DNA of 13,728 nucleotides from Pseudomonadota bacterium (GTDB taxonomy: Bacteria > Pseudomonadota > Alphaproteobacteria > Rhizobiales > Devosiaceae), in NCBI GenBank assembly GCA_023436745.1, contig JAEZHZ010000347.1, positions 1 through 13,728 of the forward strand, given 5' to 3'. How positions within the stretch are numbered: position 1 is the first letter of the stretch; each line of letters starts with the position of its first letter. Shown piece by piece: positions 1-6,662 of the stretch. Under the pieces are notes generated by a model that worked only from the letters and a program-made list of their open reading frames with translations, did not search any database and was not told the origin of the DNA. The position numbers were made by a program, and so were the translations under genes.

Positions 1-22
1 TAGCTACACACCCGGACCTTAT

Positions 23-96
23 GAAAAAACTTAGGGCGCCACTGGCGCCCTTTGTCAATTCACCTGCAACTACAGGTACTTAGGAAAAAACTTAGG
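23..96. repeat. 13-bp direct repeat in the tRNA trailer
   Basis: GAAAAAACTTAGG occurs at 23-35 and again at 84-96, 61 bp apart. On the minus strand the first copy met is the immediate 3' flank of the tRNA and the second is the tail of the terminator. A small inverted repeat, ACCTG (62-66) with CAGGT (73-77), lies between them. It looks like a local duplication of the trailer. The copies are too short and too close to be the ends of an integrated element. Confidence 0.6.
24..50 (-). terminator. Rho-independent terminator candidate after tRNA-Lys
   Basis: The arms GGGCGCC (34-40) and GGCGCCC (44-50) are perfectly complementary around a 3-nt loop. Read on the minus strand the hairpin is followed by TAAG and then six T (29-24). 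It lies downstream of the tRNA gene on the same strand, so it most likely ends that transcript. The four-base gap between stem and T-run is slightly unusual. Confidence 0.7.
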
Positions 97-169
<73 letters not shown>

Positions 170-204
170 GCTGCGCTGGAACGCGCCGGCACCAAAGTGG
201 CGCC

Positions 205-233
205 TCTCTAGCAAAGCGGTTCGGGCCTGTCCA
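205..233 (-). promoter_or_regulatory. Promoter candidate for tRNA-Lys
   Basis: On the minus strand TGGACA (233-228, five of six matches to TTGACA) is followed after exactly 17 bp by TAGAGA (210-205, a weak -10). The tRNA 5' end at 169 would lie about 30 nt after the start point, which is a normal leader for a tRNA gene. The assignment rests only on motif and spacing. Confidence 0.5.
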
Positions 234-349
234 GACGCCCGCCAAACTTTCCTGCGCCTTGTTTGCACCGGCACCGTTATGGCGCAGAACCGTGGAACCT
301 GCCCGTGTGCCCTGCGATTTCGCGGAGACCAACAACCAAAGGGGACCAA

Positions 350-1138
350 ATGACCGACGCGACTATCTTCGGAGTTTCCACAGCCTGGGTGCTATCCAGC
401 ATATGGTCGGCGCTGGTGGCGCTGATCGTACTGGTCGCCGGCTGGCTTCTGGCCAAGATCATTTCCCGCAATGTCGTCCGCCTGCTGCCTGAGCGGCTGA
501 ACCGCGACCACACCATCGTGCCGCTGTTCTCCCAGGTGGTGCGCTACGGCATTCTCGTCGTGACGCTGGTGGTGGTGCTGGCTCAGTTCGGAGTTGAAAC
601 CGCGTCGATCCTCGCCGTGCTGGGCGCGGCCGGCCTCGCCATTGCGCTTGCCCTGCAGGGGACGCTGTCCAACATCGCCGCGGGCATCCTGCTGGTGCTG
701 CTGCGACCGTTCAATGTCGGCGACCAGATCGATGCCGATGGAATCGCCGGCACCGTCGTGGAGATCGGCCTGTTCGGCACGGAGATGCGGAACGCGGAGA
801 ACGTCTTCATGTTCGTGCCGAACTCGAAGCTCTCCAACGCCCGCATCACCAACTTCACGCGTGAGGCGGGCCGAATCGTCGAGTTGAAGTTCACCGTGCC
901 GCGCACTGCCGAACTTGGCGTGGTGCGCCAGAGAATCATCGAAGGGCTCAACAGCGACTACGCAGTGCACAACGCCCGCACGGAAGTGGTGGTGGACAGC
1001 CTGAGCGACACTGCGGTGACACTGGCAGCAAGAGTGCCCGTGCGCAGCGGCGACTGGATGGCCGCCAGGAGCGAACTGCAGGAACGGCTGATGGCGACTC
1101 TCGATCGCGAGCGGGGCTTCTCCCCCGCAACCGCGTAA
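350..1138 (+). CDS. Small-conductance mechanosensitive channel, MscS family
   Basis: This 262-residue inner-membrane protein belongs to the MscS family, whose members form heptameric pores that open under membrane tension and release solutes during osmotic downshock. Three hydrophobic segments are visible at about residues 17-37, 62-80 and 86-119. The third is the Gly/Ala-rich pore helix: it runs ASILAVLGAAGLAIALALQG, then LSNIAAGILLVLLRPF. It is followed by the beta-domain signature PFNVGD (120-125) and VPNSKLSN (157-164), as in the family. The length is close to the minimal MscS type (E. coli MscS has 286 residues). I chose the ATG at 350 because AAAGGGGA (338-345) is a good ribosome-binding site 4 nt upstream. 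A longer in-frame start at 263 would add a non-membrane, Arg/Pro-rich tail with no such site. It stands alone and converges on the next gene. Confidence 0.93.
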   Translation: MTDATIFGVSTAWVLSSIWSALVALIVLVAGWLLAKIISRNVVRLLPERLNRDHTIVPLFSQVVRYGILVVTLVVVLAQFGVETASILAVLGAAGLAIALALQGTLSNIAAGILLVLLRPFNVGDQIDADGIAGTVVEIGLFGTEMRNAENVFMFVPNSKLSNARITNFTREAGRIVELKFTVPRTAELGVVRQRIIEGLNSDYAVHNARTEVVVDSLSDTAVTLAARVPVRSGDWMAARSELQERLMATLDRERGFSPATA

Positions 1139-1144
1139 AACGGC

Positions 1145-1166
1145 GGCCGGCGCCGATGCGCCGGCC
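1145..1166. terminator. Shared terminator hairpin between convergent genes
   Basis: GGCCGGCGC (1145-1153) and GCGCCGGCC (1158-1166) form a perfect 9-bp stem with a CGAT loop. On the minus strand it is followed by GCCG and TTTT, so it fits best as the end of the 67-residue gene. It begins 7 bp after the MscS stop codon and may serve both strands. Confidence 0.7.
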
Positions 1167-1175
1167 TGCAGAGGT

Positions 1176-1379
1176 TCAGGCGCGCTCGTGGCGCTCCCGG
1201 AAGGCGGTAAAATCCAGCACATTACTGGCCGGACGGTCCGGCTCCGGTCGGATGTCCTCGATGAGCGAGATGGTGCGCTCGATGATGTAGCGGATCTGTC
1301 GCGATTGATGATCGGAGCCGGCAAGAATCGTGGCGGCACGCTGCAGGTGATCGCGCGCGAGAACGTAAGTGGGCAGCAT
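1176..1379 (-). CDS. Small protein of unknown function, 67 residues
   Basis: I do not recognise a family. The protein is mostly polar, with a likely helix at residues 5-45 rich in Arg, Ile and Leu, then a proline-containing linker (EPDRPAS) and a short C-terminal helix with charged residues (RERHERA). There is no signal peptide, membrane segment or cysteine pair, so it is probably cytosolic. Support for a real gene comes from a good ribosome-binding site (GGAG, 7 nt before the ATG), from the strong hairpin with a T tail right after its stop, and from the natural-looking composition. The opposing frames are unconvincing. A short inverted repeat CACAC/GTGTG (1381-1400, minus-strand leader) places the GGAG in its loop. 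Confidence 0.65.
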   Translation of the reverse strand: MLPTYVLARDHLQRAATILAGSDHQSRQIRYIIERTISLIEDIRPEPDRPASNVLDFTAFRERHERA

Positions 1380-1622
1380 TCACACGCTCCATTCAGTGTG
1401 AGAGACGGGGAAGAATCGTCGGGGGACGCATGCAAAGGGTGCGCCGCCATGCCTACCGGGTTCTTGCCGGGCCACGATGCCTTTGATTCAAACTGTGCTC
1501 CAATGCACAACTGGCTGGAGCCGCCTGAAAAACTGGGGGCGAAGGCGCCATGGCGGTTCTGCGGCTTGTGTAAAATGGACGCAGCAGATTAGCTCGGAGC
1601 GAACACCAACCCCGGACGCGCC
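1380..1622. other. Intergenic region between divergent genes
   Basis: This 243-bp gap separates the start of the 67-residue gene (leftward) from the aminotransferase (rightward), so it should carry both promoters. TAAAAT at 1571-1576 is a plausible + strand -10 for the aminotransferase, with no convincing -35 at 17 bp. I found no tRNA, no credible ORF and no strong repeat here. Confidence 0.4.
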
Positions 1623-2723
1623 GTGCCCCCTCGTCTCACGCCAATTGTCGACCGACTTCCGGCAACCGTTCCATTCGTCGGGCCGGAGAGCATAGCCCGC
1701 ACCAGCGGGGTGGCGCTGCGCGCCAGGATCGGCGCCAACGAGAACCCCTTCGGCCCCTCACCAGCTGCCCTTGCCGCCATGCGCGACGCCGCTGCGGAGA
1801 GCTGGCATTACGGCGACCCCGAGAATCACGACCTTCGGGAAGCCATCGCGGCCCACCACGGCATACCTGCGACGGCGGTCATGCCGGGTGAGGGCGTCGA
1901 TGCCATACTCGGCATGGCCGTCCGCCTCTATGCCGCACCCGGCAGCACGGTGGTCTCCTCGCTCGGCGGCTATCCGACATTCCACTACCATGTGAGCGGC
2001 TACGGCGCCGTGCTGCACACGGTGCCGTTCCGAGGCGTGCACGAGGACATCGACGGACTGGCAGAAGCGGCACGGTCAACATCGGCCGCGATGGTCTACC
2101 TTGCCAATCCGGACAATCCGATGGGCAGCTGGTGGGACGCGGCGGCGATCGCCCGGTTCACCGAGGCGGTACCCGAGGACACCATGATCGTCCTGGACGA
2201 AGCCTATGGGGAGTTTGCCCCTGCAGGCACCCTGCCCCCCTTCGATCTTGAACGGCGCAATCTGCTGCGCATGCGCACATTCTCGAAAGCCTATGGCATG
2301 GCGGGCGCCCGGGTGGGCTACGTGGTCGGCCACCCGGATTCGGTGCAGCCTTTCGACCGCATCCGCAACCACTTCGGCATCAGCAACATGGCCCAGGCGG
2401 GCGCCATTGCAGCGCTGCTCGATCAGCAGCACCTGGACCGTACGGTCGTGGCCGTGCAGGAATCGCTGGAGGAGACGGCGGCCATCGTGCGCCGGCATGG
2501 CTTCACGCCGCTGCCAACGGCGACGAACTTCCTGGCCGTCGACTGCGGACGCGATGCTGCCTATGCACGCGCTATCCTCGAGGGTCTGGCGGCCCGTGGG
2601 GTCTTCATCCGCAAGCCCGCAGCGCCCGGGCTCGACCATCACGTCCGGATCAGTGCCGGCACCGCCGAGGACCGCCAAGTGCTGGCCAGTGCCCTTGAAG
2701 AGGTGGTGGCGGAACTGGCCTGA
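1623..2723 (+). CDS. HisC-type PLP-dependent aminotransferase
   Basis: This 366-residue fold-type I aminotransferase resembles histidinol-phosphate aminotransferase, which transfers an amino group from glutamate to imidazole-acetol phosphate in histidine synthesis. Family landmarks are in order: NENPFG (39-44), GYPTFHYH (116-123), NPDNPMG (162-168), LDEAYGEF (191-198) with the cofactor-contacting Asp and Tyr, TFSKAYGMAGARVGY (219-233) with the Schiff-base Lys222, and VRISAGT (341-347) with the substrate-carboxylate Arg342. The start is GTG at 1623: an in-frame TAG at 1590 blocks any longer form and no earlier start codon exists in the frame. GGA at 1614-1616 is a weak ribosome-binding site. 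No other his genes lie nearby, so the true substrate could be another amino acid or keto acid. I am confident of the enzyme class and not of the pathway. Confidence 0.9.
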   Translation: MPPRLTPIVDRLPATVPFVGPESIARTSGVALRARIGANENPFGPSPAALAAMRDAAAESWHYGDPENHDLREAIAAHHGIPATAVMPGEGVDAILGMAVRLYAAPGSTVVSSLGGYPTFHYHVSGYGAVLHTVPFRGVHEDIDGLAEAARSTSAAMVYLANPDNPMGSWWDAAAIARFTEAVPEDTMIVLDEAYGEFAPAGTLPPFDLERRNLLRMRTFSKAYGMAGARVGYVVGHPDSVQPFDRIRNHFGISNMAQAGAIAALLDQQHLDRTVVAVQESLEETAAIVRRHGFTPLPTATNFLAVDCGRDAAYARAILEGLAARGVFIRKPAAPGLDHHVRISAGTAEDRQVLASALEEVVAELA

Positions 2724-2737
2724 GCCCGGGCATGATG

Positions 2738-2759
2738 CGGGGCCGGCGACCCGGCCCCG
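2738..2759. terminator. Bidirectional terminator between aminotransferase and leuA
   Basis: CGGGGCCGG (2738-2746) and CCGGCCCCG (2751-2759) form a perfect 9-bp stem with loop CGAC. It fills the 42-bp gap between two convergent stop codons. Neither side has a strong T-run (TTCTG on the + side), so termination on each strand is inferred from placement. Confidence 0.65.
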
Positions 2760-2765
2760 TTCTGA

Positions 2766-4328
2766 TCAGCTGGCGGCGAGGGCGCCCTGTGCGGAGGCGC
2801 CGCGTTCGATCATCACCCGATTGAGGGCATTGAGATAAGCGCGAGCGGACGCCACCAGAGTGTCCGGTTCGGCGGCGTTGCCGGAGGCAATGCGACCGTT
2901 CATTTCGAGGCGCACATGGGCGGACGCCTGAGCGTCAGTGCCACCGGTCACGCCGTCCACGGCATAAAGCACCAGATGCGGCTCCTGGCCGGTTGCCTGC
3001 TTGATGGCGCTGAAGATCGCGTCGACGGAGCCGGTGCCCTCGAACGTGACCGCACGTTCCTCACCGTCGATGGAGAGCACCAGGTTGCAGCGATGCGTGC
3101 CCCCGGTCTTGGAGACGACCTCCATGTCGACCAGCCGGATGCGGTCGCCGAGCGAGCCGACCTCGTCGTCCACCAGGGCGATGATGTCGGCGTCGTAGAC
3201 GTGCTTCTTGCGGTCAGCCAGGTCCTTGAAGCGCTGGAAGGCTTCCTGGAAGGCATTGTCGCCGAGTTCGTAGCCGAGTTCGCGCAGCTTGTCCTTGAAG
3301 GCGGCGCGGCCCGAGTGCTTGCCCATCACCAGCGTCGTTTCCTTGATGCCGACGCTCGCGGGGGTCATGATCTCGTAGGTCTCGGCATTCTTCAGCATGC
3401 CATCCTGGTGGATGCCGCTCTCATGGGCAAAGGCGTTCTTGCCGACGATTGCCTTGTTGTACTGCACCGGGAAGTTGGAGGCGGCCGACACGATCTTGCT
3501 GGCGCGCGAGAGCTGGGTCGTCTCGACCTCGGTGTAGAAGGGCATCGCGTCACCGCGGGTGTGGAGCGCCATGACGACTTCCTCGAGCGCAGCATTGCCG
3601 GCGCGCTCGCCCAGGCCGTTGATGGTGCACTCGATCTGGCGAGCACCACCGGCCACGCCAGCCAACGAATTGGCCACGGCCATGCCGAGATCGTCATGGC
3701 AGTGAACCGAGAAGATCGCCTTGTCGGCACCCGGCACGCTCTCGATGATGGTCTTGAACATGCGGAAGTGCTCGTCCGGCACCGCGTAGCCCACCGTGTC
3801 TGGCAGGTTGATGGTGGTGGCGCCGGCCTTGATGGCGGTCTCGACGCAGCGCTTGAGGAACTCGATGGGCGTACGGGTGGCGTCCATCGCCGACCACTCG
3901 ACATCGTCGATCAGGTTGCGGGCCTGCGCCACCGTGCGGGCGATGATCTCGATGACTTCGTCCTCGGTCTTTTTCATCTGGTGGGCGAGATGAATAGGCG
4001 ACGTCGACACGAAGGTGTGGATGCGGCCCCGACGGGCGTGGCGCACGGCCTCTCCGGCCCGGTCGATATCGGCGGAGATGGCGCGGGCGAGGCCGGCAAC
4101 GGTGGCGCGCTTGACCTGCTTCGCTACGGCGACGACCGCCTCGAAGTCACCATTGGAAGCGATCGGAAAGCCCGCTTCGATGATGTCGACGCCCATTTCG
4201 TCGAGAGTTTCAGCAACCTGCAACTTCTCCTCGAGGGTCATCGTCGCGCCGGGCGATTGCTCGCCGTCGCGCAGGGTGGTGTCGAAGATGAAGACGCGCT
4301 CTTTGTTGCTGGTGGCAGTTGCGGACAT
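2766..4328 (-). CDS. leuA: 2-isopropylmalate synthase
   Basis: LeuA condenses 2-ketoisovalerate with acetyl-CoA, the first committed step of leucine synthesis, and is normally inhibited by leucine. The 520-residue protein is full length. Its catalytic barrel starts at FDTTLRDGEQ (15-24, metal ligand Asp21) and includes SVHCHDDLG (207-215, His209 and His211 as metal ligands), NGLGERAGN (237-245) and HESGIHQDG (302-310). A C-terminal regulatory domain from about residue 395 contains GTGSVDAI (431-438) and GGTDAQASAHV (462-472), so allosteric feedback is expected. AGGAAAG upstream of the ATG is an acceptable ribosome-binding site. It is not joined to leuB, leuC or leuD here. The gene is preceded by the leucine-rich 40-codon ORF and its hairpin, which could regulate it. 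Confidence 0.97.
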   Translation of the reverse strand: MSATATSNKERVFIFDTTLRDGEQSPGATMTLEEKLQVAETLDEMGVDIIEAGFPIASNGDFEAVVAVAKQVKRATVAGLARAISADIDRAGEAVRHARRGRIHTFVSTSPIHLAHQMKKTEDEVIEIIARTVAQARNLIDDVEWSAMDATRTPIEFLKRCVETAIKAGATTINLPDTVGYAVPDEHFRMFKTIIESVPGADKAIFSVHCHDDLGMAVANSLAGVAGGARQIECTINGLGERAGNAALEEVVMALHTRGDAMPFYTEVETTQLSRASKIVSAASNFPVQYNKAIVGKNAFAHESGIHQDGMLKNAETYEIMTPASVGIKETTLVMGKHSGRAAFKDKLRELGYELGDNAFQEAFQRFKDLADRKKHVYDADIIALVDDEVGSLGDRIRLVDMEVVSKTGGTHRCNLVLSIDGEERAVTFEGTGSVDAIFSAIKQATGQEPHLVLYAVDGVTGGTDAQASAHVRLEMNGRIASGNAAEPDTLVASARAYLNALNRVMIERGASAQGALAAS

Positions 4329-4404
4329 TTCAGTTCTTTCCTATCGGCCCCGAGGCAATGGCTCGCTGGACCGGACATTTTCGATGTTCGGTTTATGGCG
4401 CACT

Positions 4405-4448
4405 CCCCTGACGACCCGCTCGCTGTCCGAGCTGCCGGTGATCAGGGG
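4405..4448 (-). promoter_or_regulatory. Nested inverted repeat in the leuA leader
   Basis: On the minus strand CCCCTGA (4448-4442) pairs perfectly with TCAGGGG (4411-4405). Inside it GCTCG (4432-4428) pairs with CGAGC (4422-4418) across GACAG. The 5' arm contains the TGA stop of the small upstream ORF, so a ribosome ending there would cover the outer stem. A second CGAGC in the minus strand at 4365-4361 could compete for the same GCTCG. There is no T-run after it, so it is not an obvious intrinsic terminator. A role in leuA control is inference. Confidence 0.45.
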
Positions 4449-4564
4449 CTGATAAGAAGGAGAACAAGCGCGGGAAGCAGCAAAAGGCCGGCGGCAATCG
4501 CCAGCCGGGTCCGGAGAACCTGCTGTTGTGCGATGGCAATGGCTTTGGCGCGGCGGCGCTGCAT
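4442..4564 (-). CDS. Leucine-rich 40-residue ORF: small membrane protein or leader peptide
   Basis: The frame opens with ATG (4564-4562) and ends with TGA (4444-4442). The first 20 residues are basic and polar (MQRRRAKAIA...), followed by a hydrophobic stretch with LLLLPALVLLL at residues 27-37, so a single N-in membrane helix at about 21-38 is visible. Ten of 40 residues are Leu, and five of those use CTT, a codon GC-rich genomes tend to avoid. Leu-codon runs in a short ORF upstream of leuA are the hallmark of known attenuation leaders. However, 40 codons with a well-formed membrane helix also fit a small membrane protein. The ribosome-binding site is weak (GAG about 9 nt upstream), and an in-frame TGA lies four codons before the ATG. 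I cannot decide between the two roles. Confidence 0.5.
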   Translation of the reverse strand: MQRRRAKAIAIAQQQVLRTRLAIAAGLLLLPALVLLLISP

Positions 4565-4685
4565 TGGGTACGCTCAGGTACGCTTCGTTCGACAAAACAA
4601 TGCGCCAATCAACAGGCCGTTGCAAGACCGCACGCCGCAAATCCGTTCGGTTAGCTTGCGGCAGGTCGCCACTTCGACGGCTTGG
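4565..4685 (-). other. Intergenic region with hairpin and weak promoter candidate
   Basis: This 121-bp gap follows the PhzF gene. CCGCAA (4635-4640) and TTGCGG (4656-4661) form a perfect 6-bp inverted repeat with no T tail, a possible weak end for the PhzF transcript. On the minus strand TTGCAA (4625-4620) and CATTGT (4602-4597) are 17 bp apart and could be a weak promoter for the small ORF and leuA. Both are tentative. Confidence 0.3.
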
Positions 4686-5573
4686 TCAGTCACCTAGATC
4701 GAGCGCCCCTTCCCCGACGACCACCGCATGCCCACCGATCGTGCCATGCACCAGTCGCGTGCCATCGCATCTGAGCTGCAGGGTGATCTTGCACGGGCGG
4801 CCGATCTCATAGCCCTGGCGGAGCACATAATCGACCTGCGGGGTGGCGTAGCCGTCGTCTTCGGCCAACAGGCCCATAAGGGCGGCGACGGCCGAGCCTG
4901 TGCCGGGGTCTTCGTTCATCCCCGGGGTGAGCTTGCGGGCGGCAAAGTCGACGCCCGGCTCGTCGCTGACGCGGGTGAACACATAGGCAGAGTGCCGACC
5001 TTCGGGGAAGGCCGAGCGCCAGGCGCCAAGGTTGAGCGAGATTCGTCCCAACACCGATTTGTCGCGCACCGGCACAAGATGAAAGACGTTCCCGGCGTCG
5101 TAGATGGCGGGCAGCATGGTGCCGCAGCCGATCTCGTCGCGCTCGATACCCAAGGCGAGCGCGATCTCGGTGATCGTACCCGGCTCGCCCAGGCGTTCGG
5201 GGAGCTTCGGTAGCGCAAAGCGGGCATGACCATCCGAGGGACCGGACTTCTCGAAAAGCGCGGTGATGACCCCGACGCCCTCCTCGAGACGGATGACGCT
5301 GGCCTTGCTGCGCAACCCCAGAGCCACCGCTGCACCGATGGTCGGGTGCCCGGCAAACGGCATCTCGACAAGCGGCGTGAAGATCCGCGCTCGTGCCGCG
5401 TTGAGATCGCTCTGCGGCTTGCACAGGAACACGGTCTCGCTGAGGTTGAACTCGCTGGCTATGGCCTGCATCTGGCCCTCGAGCAGGCCATCGGCCTGAG
5501 GGACAACGGCGAGCTGGTTGCCCGCAAACCGATCCCGGGTGAACACGTCGAGCAGCAGATAGGGCAGCTTCAA
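4686..5573 (-). CDS. PhzF-family isomerase-like protein
   Basis: The 295-residue protein has the PhzF/DapF-like fold signature. It begins LLLDVFTRDRFAGNQLAVV (6-24), has the catalytic-glutamate motif NLSETVF (43-49, Glu46), then FTPLVEMPFAGHPTIG (65-80) and the C-terminal-half motif EDPGTGSA (221-228). PhzF of phenazine synthesis isomerises a dihydroanthranilate, but most bacterial members have no known substrate. No phenazine genes are present here, so no such pathway is implied. I chose TTG at 5573 as start: GGAGAG lies 6 nt upstream, the protein then begins MKLPYLLLDVF as family members do, and the TTG overlaps the TGA stop of the upstream gene in TTGA. A longer in-frame ORF would add an unlikely Pro/Arg-rich N-terminus. 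It is almost certainly co-translated with the UPF0303 gene. Confidence 0.9.
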   Translation of the reverse strand: MKLPYLLLDVFTRDRFAGNQLAVVPQADGLLEGQMQAIASEFNLSETVFLCKPQSDLNAARARIFTPLVEMPFAGHPTIGAAVALGLRSKASVIRLEEGVGVITALFEKSGPSDGHARFALPKLPERLGEPGTITEIALALGIERDEIGCGTMLPAIYDAGNVFHLVPVRDKSVLGRISLNLGAWRSAFPEGRHSAYVFTRVSDEPGVDFAARKLTPGMNEDPGTGSAVAALMGLLAEDDGYATPQVDYVLRQGYEIGRPCKITLQLRCDGTRLVHGTIGGHAVVVGEGALDLGD

Positions 5574-6067
5574 TTCGTGCTCTCCGGCAGGGCAAGGTCG
5601 GCGCGGGGCCGGCCCAGGTAGTCGCACAGTGCGTCGACCGCCACGGCATGATCCTTGCGCCCGGGCAGGCCCGAGATAGTCAGCGCCCCGACGATCCCTG
5701 CGCCATGTACCCGGATGGGAAAGCCACCGCCGGCGATGACGTAATCGGCCGGATCAGCACCGGACTGGGGCGAGAACGGCTGCTCGCCCCGCTCCAGCAC
5801 CATGCGGTAGCTGGCTCGCTGGAAGCGCCGTACGGTGTTTATCTTGCGGCGCACCCACTCGGCATTGTCAGCCGAGGTACCCGCCGTCGCCGAGAAGAAC
5901 AGCTGCCGGTCCCACGTGCGGATATCGACCACCAGCGCCAGCCCCTCGGACAGCGCCCGCTCGCGCACGGAGCTGCCGATCGCGAACGCTACATCTTCGT
6001 CGAAGCGGTCGAGAACCAGCTCCTGCTCCTGGCGCTTGACCAGCGCGATATCGTCTTCGTTGTTCAT
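5570..6067 (-). CDS. UPF0303 / heme-degrading-domain (DUF336-like) protein
   Basis: The 165-residue protein matches the UPF0303 group of the GlcG/HbpS-like (DUF336) family. Landmarks are ELVLDRFDEDVAFAIG (16-31), DNAEWVRRKINTVRRF (67-82), GGGFPIRV (113-120) and ISGLPGRKDH (131-140). Family members are small cytosolic proteins, some linked to heme binding or breakdown. A catalytic role is not proven for this subgroup and I infer none. ATG at 6067 is preferred: GGGG sits about 7 nt upstream. A TTG four codons earlier has no spaced ribosome-binding site. The stop overlaps the start of the PhzF gene, so the two form a translationally coupled pair. It is the first gene of that pair, and its promoter should lie in 6068-6174. 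Confidence 0.88.
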   Translation of the reverse strand: MNNEDDIALVKRQEQELVLDRFDEDVAFAIGSSVRERALSEGLALVVDIRTWDRQLFFSATAGTSADNAEWVRRKINTVRRFQRASYRMVLERGEQPFSPQSGADPADYVIAGGGFPIRVHGAGIVGALTISGLPGRKDHAVAVDALCDYLGRPRADLALPESTN

Positions 6068-6083
6068 CGTAGGCCCCAAGCCG

Positions 6084-6116
6084 GTTCGCGCGCCGTGTGG
6101 CGAGCGAACTCTTTTT
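6084..6116 (+). terminator. Hairpin with T-run reading on the + strand
   Basis: GTTCGC (6084-6089) pairs with GCGAAC (6104-6109), and inside it CGCC (6091-6094) pairs with GGCG (6099-6102) around GTGT, with one G/A mismatch between the stems. On the + strand it is followed by TCTTTTT (6110-6116), the form of an intrinsic terminator. No + strand gene leads into it, so it may stop antisense transcription or act as part of the end of the minus-strand GFA gene. Confidence 0.45.
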
Positions 6117-6130
6117 GCATTTGTGGTAGG

Positions 6131-6164
6131 ATTTTACGTCCGGTGCCAGCGGTTTTTGGCTGGC
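6131..6164 (-). promoter_or_regulatory. Hairpin after the GFA gene and a possible -10 element
   Basis: GCCAGC (6145-6150) and GCTGGC (6159-6164) form a perfect 6-bp stem starting 10 bp beyond the GFA stop codon, a plausible terminator without a T-run. Just downstream on the minus strand TAAAAT (6136-6131) matches five of six -10 bases, but I see no -35 at the right distance. It could start the UPF0303-PhzF transcript. Confidence 0.3.
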
Positions 6165-6174
6165 TCCGCGACTC

Positions 6175-6642
6175 TCAGGCGGCCCGATGGGCCCGCGTCC
6201 AGGCCTCGAACAACGGGGTGCGGTCCTTGATACCCTTGTCGTAGTTCACCAGCGCCGGATCGATCTCGGCCCAGGCAGCCTTGCTGCTGGTCCAGATGTT
6301 GCCCACGGGCCGCGCCCAGTCGATGTCGTCGAGCGTACCCGCCCGCACAACCTTGATGCTGTCGTCCGGCGGATCGTTCCAGAGCCAGCCATGACAGTTG
6401 GCGCAGAAGTTCATGACGATGATGTTGCCACTGTCGGCCTTGCGGTCATAGCGCACAGTGGGACCGCCCGAGACGACGAAGTCCTCGCTGCGCACGATCA
6501 TCGACATGGACCAGCCCGCGCCGGAGAAGCGCTGGCAGTCCTTGCAGTGGCAGTTGTAGATGCTGAGCGGACCGGCGCCGAGGCGATAGTGCACGGCACC
6601 ACACTGGCAGCCGCCCTGCTGCGGGAACTGGGGAAGTGACAC
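6175..6642 (-). CDS. GFA-family zinc-binding protein
   Basis: The 155-residue protein belongs to the GFA family, named after glutathione-dependent formaldehyde-activating enzyme, whose fold binds zinc through conserved cysteines. The ligand pattern is complete: CQC (12-14), CHCKDC (31-36) and CANC (80-83), in the order and spacing typical of the family. Most members have no proven reaction, so I do not assign formaldehyde chemistry. The start is the GTG at 6642, with GAGGAG 7 nt upstream. The protein then begins MSLPQFPQQGGCQCG, with the first Cys motif near the N-terminus as expected. A longer in-frame ORF to 6783 overlaps the radical SAM gene and has a Ser/Arg-rich, unnatural N-terminus. 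It lies 64 bp downstream of the radical SAM gene on the same strand and may be co-transcribed with it. Confidence 0.9.
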   Translation of the reverse strand: MSLPQFPQQGGCQCGAVHYRLGAGPLSIYNCHCKDCQRFSGAGWSMSMIVRSEDFVVSGGPTVRYDRKADSGNIIVMNFCANCHGWLWNDPPDDSIKVVRAGTLDDIDWARPVGNIWTSSKAAWAEIDPALVNYDKGIKDRTPLFEAWTRAHRAA

Positions 6643-6662
6643 GACACGGCTCCTCGAAGTGT

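Noticed and set aside
392..1510. 372-codon open frame on the minus strand across MscS and the small gene
   Set aside because: It overlaps the MscS channel gene antisense. The composition (His, Ser, Pro rich) is unnatural.
4341..4640. 99-codon frame on the minus strand upstream of leuA
   Set aside because: The sequence is Arg/Pro/Ser-rich without pattern, while the 40-codon frame within it has a coherent membrane helix.
2916..4697. 593-codon open frame on the + strand opposite leuA
   Set aside because: It is antisense to an intact leuA and rich in His, Gly and Asp as expected from reversed codons.
4686..5573. Phenazine biosynthesis suggested by the PhzF-family gene
   Set aside because: No other phz gene is present, and most PhzF-family members are unrelated to phenazines.
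6175..6642. Formaldehyde detoxification by the GFA protein
   Set aside because: No glutathione-dependent formaldehyde dehydrogenase or S-formylglutathione hydrolase is nearby, and the family name does not prove the reaction.
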